NCBI RefSeq assembly: GCF_903970965.1
Contig: NZ_CAJCKW010000005.1
Location: forward strand, 186,001 to 250,000
Reading direction: 5' to 3'
DNA: 64,000 bases
Source: Aureimonas sp. ME7
Lineage (GTDB): Bacteria; Pseudomonadota; Alphaproteobacteria; Rhizobiales; Rhizobiaceae
In this document: piece by piece, positions 48,632 through 60,077 of the stretch
Position numbering within the stretch: the stretch's first letter is position 1
Layout: each line of letters opens with the position of its first letter
Notes under the pieces: generated by a model
What the model was told of the DNA's origin: nothing
Seen by the model: the letters and a program-made list of their open reading frames with translations, nothing else
The model's database searches: none
Position numbers and translations under genes: made by a program

Positions 48632-49729
48632 ATGGTGGCGCAGTGGAACAGTGAGGGATCGACGGCGCTCGACTGGCGCCCCGTCGCGTCCGTGGCCGTC
48701 CTCGTTCTCGTGCTTCTTCTGGGGAGCACCCTTCCCCTGCCCGGCCTCGACCCCGTCGCGTTGCAAAACTATCTGCAAGCCTCCCCGGACGGTTCGGGAC
48801 GCGTGTCCGTTCTGGCTCTCGGGTTGGGCCCGCTCCTGTCGGTTCTTCTCGTGTTCGAAACGCTGAAGCTATTCAGCCCCGCATTCTCGCGGCGGATCGC
48901 GCGTTCGCCCGGTAGCAGGGCAAAAACGGCGCTGGCGATCCGGGGGGCGATGCTGCTGGTGGCGGCGCTGCAGGGGCTCGGCATCCATGCGGCGCTGGCC
49001 GAGATGGGATTCGTCGAAAACGACCCCCTCGCCAAGCTGGCTGTCGTAGCCTCGTTGGTGGCGGGTGTTGGGGTTCTCGCTTTCGCGGCCGAGCAGGTTC
49101 GCCTGCCGCTCCTTGCCGATGCGGGCTTCTGGGCGATCATCTCGCTGCCATGGGTGGAAAGCATCGTCGCGACGTTTCTCGAACTTATGGAATACGCCCG
49201 GATCGGAGCGATCGGGCCGGAGGCCGTCGTTGTCGCCGCCGCCTGTCTCGCGGCCGCCGTCGCTTCGATCGTTTTCGCCACGACATCGCTGCGCAAGCGG
49301 GTCCGGGAAGCCGGCGGCAGCATGTTGCGGTGGAGCCCGATCCTTGTTTGGCCGCCGCTCCTGGCAGGCGCGGTTGCCAACATCCTCGCCGGACTGGCCT
49401 ACGAATTCGCCGTGACGCGGATCGAACCCACGGTCGCGCTGTATTCCGTCCTGTGGACGATCCTGTTCGCCCTGATTCTGCCAGTGGTTGTGTTTCTCTA
49501 CGCGCGCTCGATCGCCAAAACCTTCGAGGAGCCGGATTGGCCCGGTCGCCGAGCGACGCTCGCCCTTCTCGCACTCACCCAGATCGGGGTTTGCGCGGGC
49601 CTTCTGATGGCATCGGATCAGTTCGCGGTTGCTCTGAACGGCTCCGCCCTGATCACACTCGTCGTGTTCCTTTGGGCACTCGGTCAAGCGGTCTTCGCCA
49701 ATCGGGATGCGGGGCGCACCGGACTGTAG
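48632..49729 (+). CDS. Divergent SecY-family membrane protein (SecY paralogue)
   Basis: A 365-aa protein with about ten helices. Segments align by eye with SecY in the right order: LPLPGLDPVALQ (34-45, TM1-TM2 loop), RVSVLALGLGPLLSVLLVFE (57-76, TM2b), QGLGIHAAL (114-122, TM3), GVLAFAAEQ (147-155, TM4), PTVALYSVLWTILFAL (266-281, TM8) and GSALITLVVFLWALGQA (337-353, TM10). The conserved GNGxS after TM4 is replaced (ADAGFWAII), and cytoplasmic loops are short versus about 440 aa in real SecY. It is thus a derived paralogue, not the housekeeping translocon. Function unknown. Confidence 0.75.
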   Translation: MVAQWNSEGSTALDWRPVASVAVLVLVLLLGSTLPLPGLDPVALQNYLQASPDGSGRVSVLALGLGPLLSVLLVFETLKLFSPAFSRRIARSPGSRAKTALAIRGAMLLVAALQGLGIHAALAEMGFVENDPLAKLAVVASLVAGVGVLAFAAEQVRLPLLADAGFWAIISLPWVESIVATFLELMEYARIGAIGPEAVVVAAACLAAAVASIVFATTSLRKRVREAGGSMLRWSPILVWPPLLAGAVANILAGLAYEFAVTRIEPTVALYSVLWTILFALILPVVVFLYARSIAKTFEEPDWPGRRATLALLALTQIGVCAGLLMASDQFAVALNGSALITLVVFLWALGQAVFANRDAGRTGL

Positions 49730-49753
49730 ACGAGAAGGCGTCGGCGCTTGGTT

Positions 49754-50029
49754 CTATGCCATGATCGCCAGAACGGGCCGGTTGGCGACGAAAGGCTTCG
49801 GCTCGGGTTTCGAACTCTCGTCCGCCGTCATGTCGCGCAGCACGAGGCGCGCGATCACGGTTTCCGGCGTCACACCCATACGCATCGCCTTTTCCGACAC
49901 GAACTGGTGGATCTCCTTGGAAACCCGGATCCGATAGCCACCCATTTCAACCTCGACGCGTTCCCCATATCGGTCTTCAACGAGCCGGGAAACGATTTGG
50001 GTCCCTTCAAGCGGGAACCTGCGAAACAT
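49754..50029 (-). CDS. Small hypothetical protein with ribbon-helix-helix-like pattern
   Basis: A 91-aa protein. Residues about 28-66 (EVEMGGYRIRVSKEIHQFVSEKAMRMGVTPETVIARLVLRD) look like a strand followed by two helices, the ribbon-helix-helix plan, so DNA binding is possible. No family is recognised. The ATG at 50027-50029 was chosen; a TTG at 50041 would add four residues, and neither has a good Shine-Dalgarno. It is co-directional with and downstream of lctP. Confidence 0.6.
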   Translation of the reverse strand: MFRRFPLEGTQIVSRLVEDRYGERVEVEMGGYRIRVSKEIHQFVSEKAMRMGVTPETVIARLVLRDMTADESSKPEPKPFVANRPVLAIMA

Positions 50030-50164
50030 CGTGGTGACCAAACGGTAAAGGCCTGCGGTCGCTTCCGGGTTGGAAGCCTCCCATCGCAGCCGCCGGGGGA
50101 GGTTAAGAACACCTCGCTTTCCCCCAGCCTTTCCTTTCGGCAGCGACCAGGCTTGGCCTCCCGT

Positions 50165-51955
50165 TCACCGCGTTGGCGGGCCCGCCGACAGCGTCGCCTC
50201 CGGCACGAGGCTCGTGAACGGGGGTACATAGGCCTGCAGCGTCACCAGCCCGCCGACGAGAAGCGCCAGCACGACGGAATGGAGGAAGACGTAGCGCAGG
50301 ATCGGTCCTTCGCCGTTGCGCCAACCCGTGGCGGTGGAGGCGACCACGATCGATTGCGCGTCGATCATCTTGCCCATCACGCCGCCCGACGAGTTGGCCG
50401 AGGCCATCAGGACGGGGTTGAGGTTGAGCTGCTCGGCGGTGATGCGCTGGAGACCGCCGAAAAGGACGTTGGACGCCGTGTCCGACCCTGTCAGCGCGAC
50501 GCCGAGCCAGCCCAGCATCGTGCCGAACAGCGGATAGAAGACCCCGGTGTGGGCGAAGGCGAGGCCCAGCGTCGCGTCGAGGCCCGAGTAGCGCGTGAGA
50601 TAGCCGAGCGCCAGCATGATGGCGATCGTCAGGAGCGAGAAGCGGACCCGCCAGATCGTCTGGACGTAGATGCGAATGAGCTGCCCCGGGCCGAAGCCCA
50701 TCGCCAGCCCGCCGACGATCGCGGCGGCCAGGATCCCCGATCCTGTCATCGACAGGTAGTTCAGGTTGAACACCGCCGCCTCGATCACCGGCTCGGCCAC
50801 CACGGGGGGCACCTTCTGCACCGTGTTGTGCAGCCCCTCGAAGGGTATCTTCGGGGCGTGGATCCCGTCCAGCACCGCCTTCATCTGCGGAATGCCCCAA
50901 AGGAAGACGAAGACGGTGAGGATCGCCCAGGGCATCCAGGCGCGCAGCACCGCCGAGCGGTCCTCCATCATCACGGCCGCCCCGCCGCCCGTCACCGCGA
51001 TGCCGCCGCCAGAGCCCGAGCCTCCGGTGCCGCCCGTCCCGTCCACGCCGACAGGCCCGGCCGACAAGCCCATGGAGCGGCGAGCTTCCTCCTCTTCCCT
51101 CGCCTTCCCGAGAAGCGCGGTGGAGCGCCACACGGTCTTCGGGCGCCACACGCGAAGAAACGCCACGAGCGCCAGCATCGATGAGATCGCCGCGACGATA
51201 TCCACGAGCCAGGGGCCGTGGAAGTTCGAGACCAGGAACTGGGGAACGGCGAAGCTCACGCCGCAGACGAGGATCGCCGGCCAGATCTCGATCATCCCCC
51301 GCCATCCGGCGAACGCCCAGATCAGCCAGAACGGCACGAGCAGCGAGAAGAACGGAAGCTGGCGCCCGATCATCGCCGAAAGCTCGAAGAGGTCGAGCCC
51401 GGTCACGGCCGCCAGCGCGATCACCGGGGTGCCGAGCGCGCCGTAGGCGACGGGCGCGGTATTGGCGATGAGCGACAGGCCGGAAGCCGCCAGCGGCGAG
51501 AAGCCGAGGCCGATGAGGAGCGCCGCCGTCACCGCGACCGGTGTCCCGAAGCCCGCGGCCCCTTCGAAGAAGGCGCCGAAGGAAAAGGCGATCAGGAGAA
51601 GCTGGATGCGCCGGTCGTCCGAAACGCCGGCGATGGAGTTCTGCAGGATCTCGGAGGAGCCGTTCTCCACCGTCAGCCGGTGGAGGAAGATGATGTTGAG
51701 GACGATCCAGCCGATCGGCATCAGCCCGTAGGCCGCCCCGTAGCCCGCTGCCAGCGCCGCCTTGTCGGCCGGCATGCCGAAGGCAAGAACCGCGATCGCG
51801 AGCGCGGCGACGAGCCCAGCCAGCGCGGCCATGTGCGCGCGCATGTGCAGAAAACCGAGCCCCACCAGCATGACGACGACCGGCACGGCCGCCAGAAGAA
51901 AGGACAACGGCAGACTGCCGAACGGATCGTAATTCTGGCTCCAGACCGTATCCAC
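50165..51955 (-). CDS. lctP: L-lactate permease (LctP/LldP family)
   Basis: A 596-aa proton-coupled lactate/glycolate importer with about 13 helices. Signatures include [12 protein letters not shown] at the N-terminus, [23 protein letters not shown], and [15 protein letters not shown] with [18 protein letters not shown] near the end. The start is set at GTG 51953-51955 because GGAGG lies 7 nt upstream and the family N-terminus begins there; an in-frame ATG at 51973 would place that ribosome site inside the gene. A Gly-rich loop sits in the middle (about 300-330). Confidence 0.93.
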   Translation of the reverse strand: MDTVWSQNYDPFGSLPLSFLLAAVPVVVMLVGLGFLHMRAHMAALAGLVAALAIAVLAFGMPADKAALAAGYGAAYGLMPIGWIVLNIIFLHRLTVENGSSEILQNSIAGVSDDRRIQLLLIAFSFGAFFEGAAGFGTPVAVTAALLIGLGFSPLAASGLSLIANTAPVAYGALGTPVIALAAVTGLDLFELSAMIGRQLPFFSLLVPFWLIWAFAGWRGMIEIWPAILVCGVSFAVPQFLVSNFHGPWLVDIVAAISSMLALVAFLRVWRPKTVWRSTALLGKAREEEEARRSMGLSAGPVGVDGTGGTGGSGSGGGIAVTGGGAAVMMEDRSAVLRAWMPWAILTVFVFLWGIPQMKAVLDGIHAPKIPFEGLHNTVQKVPPVVAEPVIEAAVFNLNYLSMTGSGILAAAIVGGLAMGFGPGQLIRIYVQTIWRVRFSLLTIAIMLALGYLTRYSGLDATLGLAFAHTGVFYPLFGTMLGWLGVALTGSDTASNVLFGGLQRITAEQLNLNPVLMASANSSGGVMGKMIDAQSIVVASTATGWRNGEGPILRYVFLHSVVLALLVGGLVTLQAYVPPFTSLVPEATLSAGPPTR

Positions 51956-52134
51956 CCCGACGCCTCCCAACATCGCCCGGCGTCCTGTCGCCGTGGGCCG
52001 AGTGTTTCGGCAGCCTTGCGAATTTGCAACCCAAGCGTGCTCACAGCCCCGTGAACGGGAAGAAGGGGCGGGTCACCACTTCAAATGCGTCCCGCGTGCT
52101 CCCAACTGACGGGAAACGATATGGAAGCCGAACC

Positions 52135-53151
52135 ATGATCCCTTATTCCGTACTCGACCTGTCCCCCATCCCCGAAGGCGGCACGGCGGCGGACGCCTTG
52201 GCCAACTCGCTCGATCTGGCCCGCGCGGCCGAGGCGCGCGGCTACAAGCGCTTCTGGCTCGCCGAGCATCACAACATGACCGGCATCGCCAGCGCGGCGA
52301 CCTCGGTGGTGATCGGGCACGTGGCGGGGGGAACGCAGCGCATCCGCGTGGGCGCCGGCGGCATCATGCTGCCCAACCACGCGCCGCTGGTGATCGCCGA
52401 GCAGTTCGGAACTTTGGCGACGCTGTATCCCGATCGCATCGACCTCGGTCTTGGGCGGGCGCCCGGCACCGACATGCTGACGGCGCGCGCCATGCGCCGC
52501 AGTCTCGACAATTCCGACAACTTCCCGCAGGACGTCCTGGAGCTGATCGGCTACTTCTCCGACGAGGCGGCCAACCAGCGCCTTCGCGCGGTGCCGGGTG
52601 TCGGCACCCATGTGCCGGTCTGGATCCTCGGCTCCAGCCTCTACGGCGCGCAGCTCGCGGCCCATTTCGGCCTGCCCTACGCCTTCGCCTCGCATTTCGC
52701 GCCCGGCGCGCTGGACGAGGCCGTCGAGGTCTACCGCGAAACGTTCCGCCCGTCGCAAACGCTGGCGGAGCCCCATTTCATGCTGGCGATCAACGCCTTC
52801 GTGGCGGACACGGATGCGCAAGGACGCCGGCTCCAGTCCTCCATGCAGCAGGCCTTCGCGCGGTTGCGCTCAGGGCACCCCGGTCCCCTGCCCCGCCCGG
52901 TGGACGATATCGACGCGGTGCTCGACGCCGGTGCGCGGGCCATGGTGGACGAGGCGCTGCGCGTTTCGGTGGTCGGCTCGCCGGCGACGGTTCGCGAAGG
53001 GCTGCGCGCCCTCGTCTCGCGCTACCGCCCCGACGAGGTCATTCTCACCGGGCAAATCCACGATCACGCCGCGCGCGTACGCTCGTTTCAGCTGGCGGCG
53101 GACGCGATGGACGAGCTGGCGGCGGGAGAGCGGGCGGTGGCCGCGGAATAG
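52135..53151 (+). CDS. LLM-class flavin-dependent oxidoreductase (luciferase-like)
   Basis: A 338-aa bacterial-luciferase-fold protein of the group that starts [13 protein letters not shown] (YhbW-like). Typical motifs are [20 protein letters not shown] and [39 protein letters not shown], which hold flavin-binding residues. Substrate unknown. The ATG at 52135 fits the family start. It is convergent with a MarR gene (4-nt gap). Confidence 0.93.
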   Translation: MIPYSVLDLSPIPEGGTAADALANSLDLARAAEARGYKRFWLAEHHNMTGIASAATSVVIGHVAGGTQRIRVGAGGIMLPNHAPLVIAEQFGTLATLYPDRIDLGLGRAPGTDMLTARAMRRSLDNSDNFPQDVLELIGYFSDEAANQRLRAVPGVGTHVPVWILGSSLYGAQLAAHFGLPYAFASHFAPGALDEAVEVYRETFRPSQTLAEPHFMLAINAFVADTDAQGRRLQSSMQQAFARLRSGHPGPLPRPVDDIDAVLDAGARAMVDEALRVSVVGSPATVREGLRALVSRYRPDEVILTGQIHDHAARVRSFQLAADAMDELAAGERAVAAE

Positions 53152-53155
53152 CGGC

Positions 53156-53668
53156 TCAGCGCTCGCCCGTCCCGCCCTCGGCGCCGGGCGGTTGCGGATG
53201 AAGGAGATCGACCGGCTCGTTCAGAAGCGGATCGCTCGTCAGGTTGCTGCGGATCTGGCGGAGCACTTCGGCGGCCGCGTCCACCGCCTCGCGCGAAAGG
53301 CCGCGGGTGGCGAAGGCGTAGATCCGGTCGAACAGCGGGTCGAGTTCCTGGAAGATCCGGAACGCGTCGTCCGTCGGCTCGATCAGCTTGGCCCGGCGGT
53401 CGCTCGGGTCCATCGTGCGCAGGATCAGCTTGCGGCTTTCCAGGCGGTCGAGATAGGCGGACAGCGTCATCGGCTCGACGCCCATCCGTTCCGCCAGGAT
53501 CGCCTGGCGGGCGCCGCGAAAACGGATCACGAAACCGAGCGCGCGGATTTCGCCGGGCGTCAGCCCCAGCCCGTTTTCCGCCACCGTCTTTTCGAAATGT
53601 TGCCGAAACAGGCGCGACGTGTCGGTCAGCAGGAATCCGAACGTGTTCCCGGTTGTCAGATCTGGCAC
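53156..53668 (-). CDS. MarR-family transcriptional regulator (GTG start)
   Basis: A 170-aa winged-helix regulator. Visible are the dimerisation helix FGFLLTDTSRLFRQHFEK, the HTH LTPGEIRALGFVIRFRGARQAILAERMGVEPMTLSAYLDRLESRKLI, and the wing with DPSDRRAKLIEPT. The start is GTG (53666-53668) with AAGGAAGG upstream. It is divergent from the oligopeptidase gene and convergent with the LLM gene; target genes are unknown. Confidence 0.92.
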   Translation of the reverse strand: MPDLTTGNTFGFLLTDTSRLFRQHFEKTVAENGLGLTPGEIRALGFVIRFRGARQAILAERMGVEPMTLSAYLDRLESRKLILRTMDPSDRRAKLIEPTDDAFRIFQELDPLFDRIYAFATRGLSREAVDAAAEVLRQIRSNLTSDPLLNEPVDLLHPQPPGAEGGTGER

Positions 53669-53806
53669 TAGGCGTCGCCTTCCTTGAAGAAACCCGTTTG
53701 CGCACGCACATCCTTCGCGATCGTCGCAAACTCACGTATCTCCAGGAGGATGTCTTTCATTTGCTGCGCATCGGCAAGGGAAGAATAGCCTCGAAAAGGT
53801 CGAACC

Positions 53807-55855
53807 ATGCCGGAAACGTCGCTTATTTCTTTCGATTCGCGCTTTGCCTTTCCCGAAGGGAAACCCCTCCCGGACTTTTCCGCGCTGACGGCGTCGGACT
53901 ACGCCGATGCGTTCGATCGCGCGATGGCAGCGCACGGCGCCGAGATCGATGCGATCGCGGGCGATCCCGAGGCACCGAGCTTCGAAAACACCATCCTCGC
54001 GCTCGAGCGCGCCGGGCGTCCGCTGTCGCGCGTCGCGTCCCTGTTCTACGCGCTGGCCGGCGCCCATACCGACGACGCCATCCAGGGCGTCGAGCGCGAC
54101 GTTTCCCCTAAGCTCTCGCGCCACGGCTCACGCGTCTCGCTGAACGCAGCCCTCTTCGCGCGCATCGACGCCCTGTTCGAGGCGCGGCACACGGCAGGTC
54201 TTGATGCCGAGGCGCTTCGCCTCCTAGAGCGCACCCATGCCGGCTTCGTGCGCTCGGGCGCCCGGCTGGAGGGCACCGCGCGCGAACGCTTCGCCGACAT
54301 CAACGCCCGTCTCGCCGAACTCGGCACGCGCTTTTCGCAGAACGTGCTCGCCGACGAGCGCGCCTATGCGCGGCCCGTGACAGAAGCCGAGCTGGAAGGC
54401 CTGCCGCCCTTCCTCGTCTCGGCCATGGCGGACGCGGCGGAGGAGCGCGGCCTGACGGGCCACGCGGTCACCCTGTCTCGCTCGATCACCGTGCCCTTCC
54501 TGTCCTATTGCCCGAACCGGGCCTTGCGCGCCGAGATCTTCGACGCCTGGACCCGGCGCGGCGAAACGGCTGGGGAACGCGACAACCGCCCGGTCCTTGC
54601 CGAAATCCTGGCGCTGCGGGCTGAAAAGGCTGCGCTTCTCGGCTTCCCGTCCTTCGCCCACTACAAGCTCGACGACACGATGGCCAAGACGCCGGACAGT
54701 GTCGAAGCCCTTCTGCGCCGCGTCTGGGGCAAGGCGCGCGAACGAGCGCTCGCCGACGCCGACACGCTCCGCCAGCTCGCCGCCGACACCGGCGACAACG
54801 CGCCCTTCGCCGCGTCCGACTGGCGCTTCTATGCCGAGAAGCGGCGGCAGGCCGAGTTCGCGATCGATGAGAGCGCGCTGAAGAGCCATTTCCAGCTCGA
54901 CCGGATGATCGAGGCCTCATTCGACGTCGCCGGCCGCCTCTTCGGCCTCCGCTTCGAGGCCCTGTCGGACGCCAAGGCCTGGCACCCGGACGCGCGCGTT
55001 TGGCGCGTCCTGGACGCCGACGGCGCGGAGCGCGGCCTCTTCGTCGGCGACTACTTCGCCCGCGCTTCCAAGCGCTCCGGCGCATGGATGAGCGCGCTTC
55101 GCTCGCAGCACGGGATCGACGGCGGCCAGACGCCGGTGATCTACAACATCTGCAACTTCGCCAAGCCGGCGAAGGGCCAGCCCGCACTCCTGTCGGTGGA
55201 CGACGCGCGAACCCTGTTCCACGAGTTCGGCCACGCCCTGCACGGCCTTCTGTCGAACGTGACCTACCCCTCGCTCGCCGGCACGGCGGTGGCGCGCGAC
55301 TTCGTCGAGCTGCCCTCCCAGCTCTACGAACACTGGCTGACCGTTCCCGCCATTCTCCAAAAGCACGCCTTGCATGCCGTGACGGGCGAGCCGCTGCCGC
55401 AAGCCGAGCTCGACAAGCTTGAGGCCGCGCGCACCTTCGACGCCGGCTTCGACACGGTGGAGTTCACCTCCTCCGCCCTCGTCGACCTCCTGTTCCACAA
55501 GGAGGGGCAAGCCCCCGCCGACCCGATGGCGCGCGAGGCCGAGATCCTGTCCGGCCTCGGCATGCCGGCCGAGATGGTGATGCGCCACCGCTCGCCGCAC
55601 TTCGCCCATATCTTCTCAGGGGACGGATATTCGGCGGGCTACTACTCCTACATGTGGTCCGAGGTGCTGGACGCTGACGCGTTCGAGGCCTTCGAGGAAG
55701 CCGGCGACGCCTTCGACCCCAAGACCGCCGCTCGCCTGCGCACCCACGTCTATTCCGCCGGCAACTCCGCCGATCCGGCCGCTCTCTACGAGGCGTTCCG
55801 GGGCCACGGCCCGGATCCCGACGCCCTGATGCGCAAGCGTGGATTTGCCGCCTGA
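53807..55855 (+). CDS. M3-family oligopeptidase (OpdA/Dcp-type)
   Basis: A 682-aa zinc metallopeptidase of family M3 that trims oligopeptides in the cytoplasm. The HEXXH motif is H472-E-F-G-H476, with third ligand E501 in DFVELPSQ. The long helical N-domain with SFENTILALERAG is typical. Whether it is an oligopeptidase A or a dipeptidyl carboxypeptidase is not clear; the ending with GDGYSAGYYSYMWSEVLDADAF is common to both. It has no signal peptide. Confidence 0.95.
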   Translation: MPETSLISFDSRFAFPEGKPLPDFSALTASDYADAFDRAMAAHGAEIDAIAGDPEAPSFENTILALERAGRPLSRVASLFYALAGAHTDDAIQGVERDVSPKLSRHGSRVSLNAALFARIDALFEARHTAGLDAEALRLLERTHAGFVRSGARLEGTARERFADINARLAELGTRFSQNVLADERAYARPVTEAELEGLPPFLVSAMADAAEERGLTGHAVTLSRSITVPFLSYCPNRALRAEIFDAWTRRGETAGERDNRPVLAEILALRAEKAALLGFPSFAHYKLDDTMAKTPDSVEALLRRVWGKARERALADADTLRQLAADTGDNAPFAASDWRFYAEKRRQAEFAIDESALKSHFQLDRMIEASFDVAGRLFGLRFEALSDAKAWHPDARVWRVLDADGAERGLFVGDYFARASKRSGAWMSALRSQHGIDGGQTPVIYNICNFAKPAKGQPALLSVDDARTLFHEFGHALHGLLSNVTYPSLAGTAVARDFVELPSQLYEHWLTVPAILQKHALHAVTGEPLPQAELDKLEAARTFDAGFDTVEFTSSALVDLLFHKEGQAPADPMAREAEILSGLGMPAEMVMRHRSPHFAHIFSGDGYSAGYYSYMWSEVLDADAFEAFEEAGDAFDPKTAARLRTHVYSAGNSADPAALYEAFRGHGPDPDALMRKRGFAA

Positions 55856-55975
55856 CCGACCTATCTTTCGCTCCCGCGAAAAATCCGCTATGGAGCGGCC
55901 CAATGACCCGCGCCGTCCTTGGGCCGTTTCCGTTGAAACGCGCCTCCAAACGCGTTTCAACCCTTCGGTGACCTT

Positions 55976-57805
<1,830 letters not shown>

Positions 57806-57834
57806 CCTTCGGTTCCGCCTCCCAGTCCTTTCGA

Positions 57835-57868
57835 AAGGCGCGGGTCCCGCAAGGGCCCGCGCCTTTTT
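57835..57868 (+). terminator. Intrinsic terminator of typA
   Basis: A perfect 10-bp stem AAGGCGCGGG / CCCGCGCCTT with an 11-nt loop is followed directly by a T run, 30 nt after the typA stop. Confidence 0.9.
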
Positions 57869-58034
57869 CGTTTCGTCTCGCCCTTCTCGTCTATGTGAAT
57901 GGAGCCCAGCCGTCCGTCGGCCTAGAGCCTTCGCGGCTGCTCGCCCGCTTTTCGCAGCGCACTAGTTTCCCCGGTGCGGACGGGGGGACCGGTCCGCGAC
58001 AAGCGTATCCGCGTCACGACATCAGGGAGGGACG

Positions 58035-59474
58035 ATGTCCACCATCCAACGGGAGCGAAGCGGCTCGGCCGCCGATCTCTTTCCGACCCGGCATCTCGGC
58101 CGCCCCGAGGTGCGCGAGCTGCCGCCCGCTCCCGCCAATACGGGCCGCCTGATCGGCCCGGGCATCGTCGCCGCCGGCGTCGGCCTTTCCTCGGGCGAGT
58201 TCATCCTCTACCCCTATATCGCATCCCAGGTCGGCATGGCCTTCGTCTGGGCCGCGCTCCTCGGCGTGATGACGCAGTTCTTCCTCAACATGGAGATCGA
58301 GCGCTACACGCTGGCCACCGGCGAGACCGTGCTCACCGGTTTCAGCCGCTTCTGGAAACACTGGGGCCTCGTCTTCGCCCTCATGACGTGCTTCGCCAAC
58401 CTCTGGCCGGGATGGGCGACGAGTTCGGCTACCATGCTGTCCTATATCGTGGGGGGCGAGCCGCGCTGGATCGCGATCGGCATGCTCCTCGTCATCGGCC
58501 TGATCCTGACGCTCGCCCCGGTGGTCTACGTGCTTCTGGAGCGGCTGCAGATGGTCAAGGTCGCGGCCGTCGGCGTCCTCATCGTCATCGCCGCCTTCTT
58601 CGTCATCACGGCGGAGGACTGGGCCGCGCTGCCGCAGATCGTCACCGGCGCCTCCATCCCGACCGAACTCGGCTTCGCTCTGCTGCTCGGCGCGCTCGCC
58701 TTCGCAGGCGCCGGCGGGGGTCAGAACCTCTGCCAGTCCAACTGGATCCGCGACAAGGGCTTCGGCATGGGGAAATACGTGCCCCGCATCACGAGCCCGG
58801 TCACCGGCGCGCCGGAAGCCGCCCCGTCCACCGGCTTCGTGTTCGAGCCGACGGCCGAGAATCTATCCCGCTGGAACCGCTGGTGGCGCTTCGCCAACTG
58901 GGAGCAGCTTCTCACCTTCGTCCTGATCACCTTCGTCACCATCACCTTCACCTCGCTCCTCGCCTATTCCACCGTGTTCGGCGAAACGGGCCTCGCCAAC
59001 TCGGTGGCCTTCGTCCAGCGCGAGGGACAGGTTCTGAGCGAGCGCGTCGGCGGTTGGTTCGGCGCCTTGTTCTGGTTCATCGGCGCCTTTTCGCTGTTCG
59101 GTGCAGCCACCGGCATCGTCGACTACACGGCCCGGCTCGTCGCCGACGTCCTGCGCACCTCGTATCTCAAAGGCCAGAACGAAAGCCGCCTCTACTTCGG
59201 CATCGTCTGGACCCTGGTGGCGATCGGCGTCGTCGTGCTTCTGGCGGGCTTCGCCCAGCCGCTGGTGCTGCTCGTCATCTCCGCCTGCACCGGCGGGTTG
59301 ATGATGTTCCTCTACTCGTTCCTCCTGATCCGGCTGAACAGGACGCTTCTCGTTCCCGAGATCCGGCCGGGGGCGTTCCGGGTCGGCGCCCTGTTCTGGG
59401 CCTTCGCCCTGTTCGGCATCCTGTCCGCGATCACCATCGCCCAGCAGATCCCCAAGCTTTGGGGTGCTGGCTGA
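58035..59474 (+). CDS. Nramp-superfamily membrane transporter lacking the DPGN motif
   Basis: A 479-aa protein with about 11-12 helices of the Nramp fold. The expected TM1 metal-binding motif DPGN is replaced within GPGIVAAGVGLSSGEFILYPY, and TM6 has GAGGGQNLCQSNWIRDKG in place of the usual MPH motif. It belongs to the Nramp-related branch whose substrates (Mg2+, Al3+ or other) are largely unknown. The N-terminal 30 residues are soluble. The ATG at 58035 has GGGAGGG upstream. Confidence 0.82.
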   Translation: MSTIQRERSGSAADLFPTRHLGRPEVRELPPAPANTGRLIGPGIVAAGVGLSSGEFILYPYIASQVGMAFVWAALLGVMTQFFLNMEIERYTLATGETVLTGFSRFWKHWGLVFALMTCFANLWPGWATSSATMLSYIVGGEPRWIAIGMLLVIGLILTLAPVVYVLLERLQMVKVAAVGVLIVIAAFFVITAEDWAALPQIVTGASIPTELGFALLLGALAFAGAGGGQNLCQSNWIRDKGFGMGKYVPRITSPVTGAPEAAPSTGFVFEPTAENLSRWNRWWRFANWEQLLTFVLITFVTITFTSLLAYSTVFGETGLANSVAFVQREGQVLSERVGGWFGALFWFIGAFSLFGAATGIVDYTARLVADVLRTSYLKGQNESRLYFGIVWTLVAIGVVVLLAGFAQPLVLLVISACTGGLMMFLYSFLLIRLNRTLLVPEIRPGAFRVGALFWAFALFGILSAITIAQQIPKLWGAG

Positions 59475-59498
59475 TATCTTCGACCGCAGCCTGACAAG

Positions 59499-59527
59499 CG
59501 CCCGGCCCTCAGACGGCCGGGCGTTTT
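59499..59527 (+). terminator. Intrinsic terminator of the Nramp-like gene
   Basis: A perfect 9-bp stem CGCCCGGCC / GGCCGGGCG with a 7-nt loop is followed by TTTTCTTTT, 25 nt after the stop. Confidence 0.9.
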
Positions 59528-59644
59528 CTTTTCCGCCATCTATCCCCTCCCCGTCGCTCCTCTTCTATCTTCTCCGTCATCGCCGGCCCGTTCTGGATGG
59601 GCGCGAATGATCACCGGGATCGTTCGGAAGGGCTGGCGAGCGGT

Positions 59645-59686
59645 GTCCGCGACACGCATCCTGCCGGAGGATGCGCTGGCCCGGAC
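59645..59686. repeat. Two-tier hairpin in gene-free region
   Basis: The inner stem CGCATCCT / AGGATGCG (8 bp, 5-nt loop GCCGG) sits inside an outer stem GTCCG / CGGAC (5 bp), separated by an internal loop of 5 and 6 nt. This resembles an RNA stem-loop more than a protein-binding palindrome. Confidence 0.65.
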
Positions 59687-59877
59687 GGTTCCTGAAGAGC
59701 ACATGAGGGTTGGCTGCTCAAAACGAAGCGGCTCTTGGACAACTACGGCGTCGGAGACAGCCTCGAAGCGATGCGAGTGAGAGCGCGATCGCCCAACAGG
59801 CCGAGATGCCCTGCGTAACCCTCGACAAACGGCCAGGGCCGGCTTCGCACCCCGGTCCGGAACCGATCAACACCGCG

Positions 59878-59939
59878 CGGGACGCCGGAGGCGGACCACT
59901 CAACTACACTACCCACGGAGGTTCGCCTCCGGCGTCCCG
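59878..59939. repeat. Perfect 16-bp inverted repeat with 30-nt loop
   Basis: The arms CGGGACGCCGGAGGCG (59878-59893) and its exact complement (59924-59939) flank a 30-nt loop. No T run follows. It may be a structural RNA element or a regulatory site. Confidence 0.85.
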
Positions 59940-59990
59940 TCGCCCACCATCAAAAGGGCGACACCCGCCGACCCCATCACCCCGGCCGCC

Positions 59991-60011
59991 AAGCGCGGTG
60001 CGGGCGCTTTT
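59991..60011 (+). terminator. Weak terminator-like hairpin
   Basis: A 6-bp stem AAGCGC / GCGCTT with a 7-nt loop ends in TTTT. It could end a short transcript from the gene-free region before the gene at 60078. Confidence 0.4.
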
Positions 60012-60077
60012 CCATGTCTTGATGCCGGGGCGCTTCGCGATAGGTCAGACAGGCCGCCAAGCTGGAGCAGACGCAAG

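Larger units (their letters stand above)
59475..60077. other. Gene-free 603-bp region with structured repeats
   Basis: No convincing protein gene is seen. It contains, left to right, the terminator of the Nramp-like gene (59499-59527), a two-part hairpin (59645-59686), a perfect 16-bp inverted repeat (59878-59939) and a weak terminator-like hairpin (59991-60011) ahead of the quinone-reductase-like gene. An open frame at 59710-60081 is low-complexity and crosses the hairpins. A structured RNA is conceivable. Confidence 0.6.
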
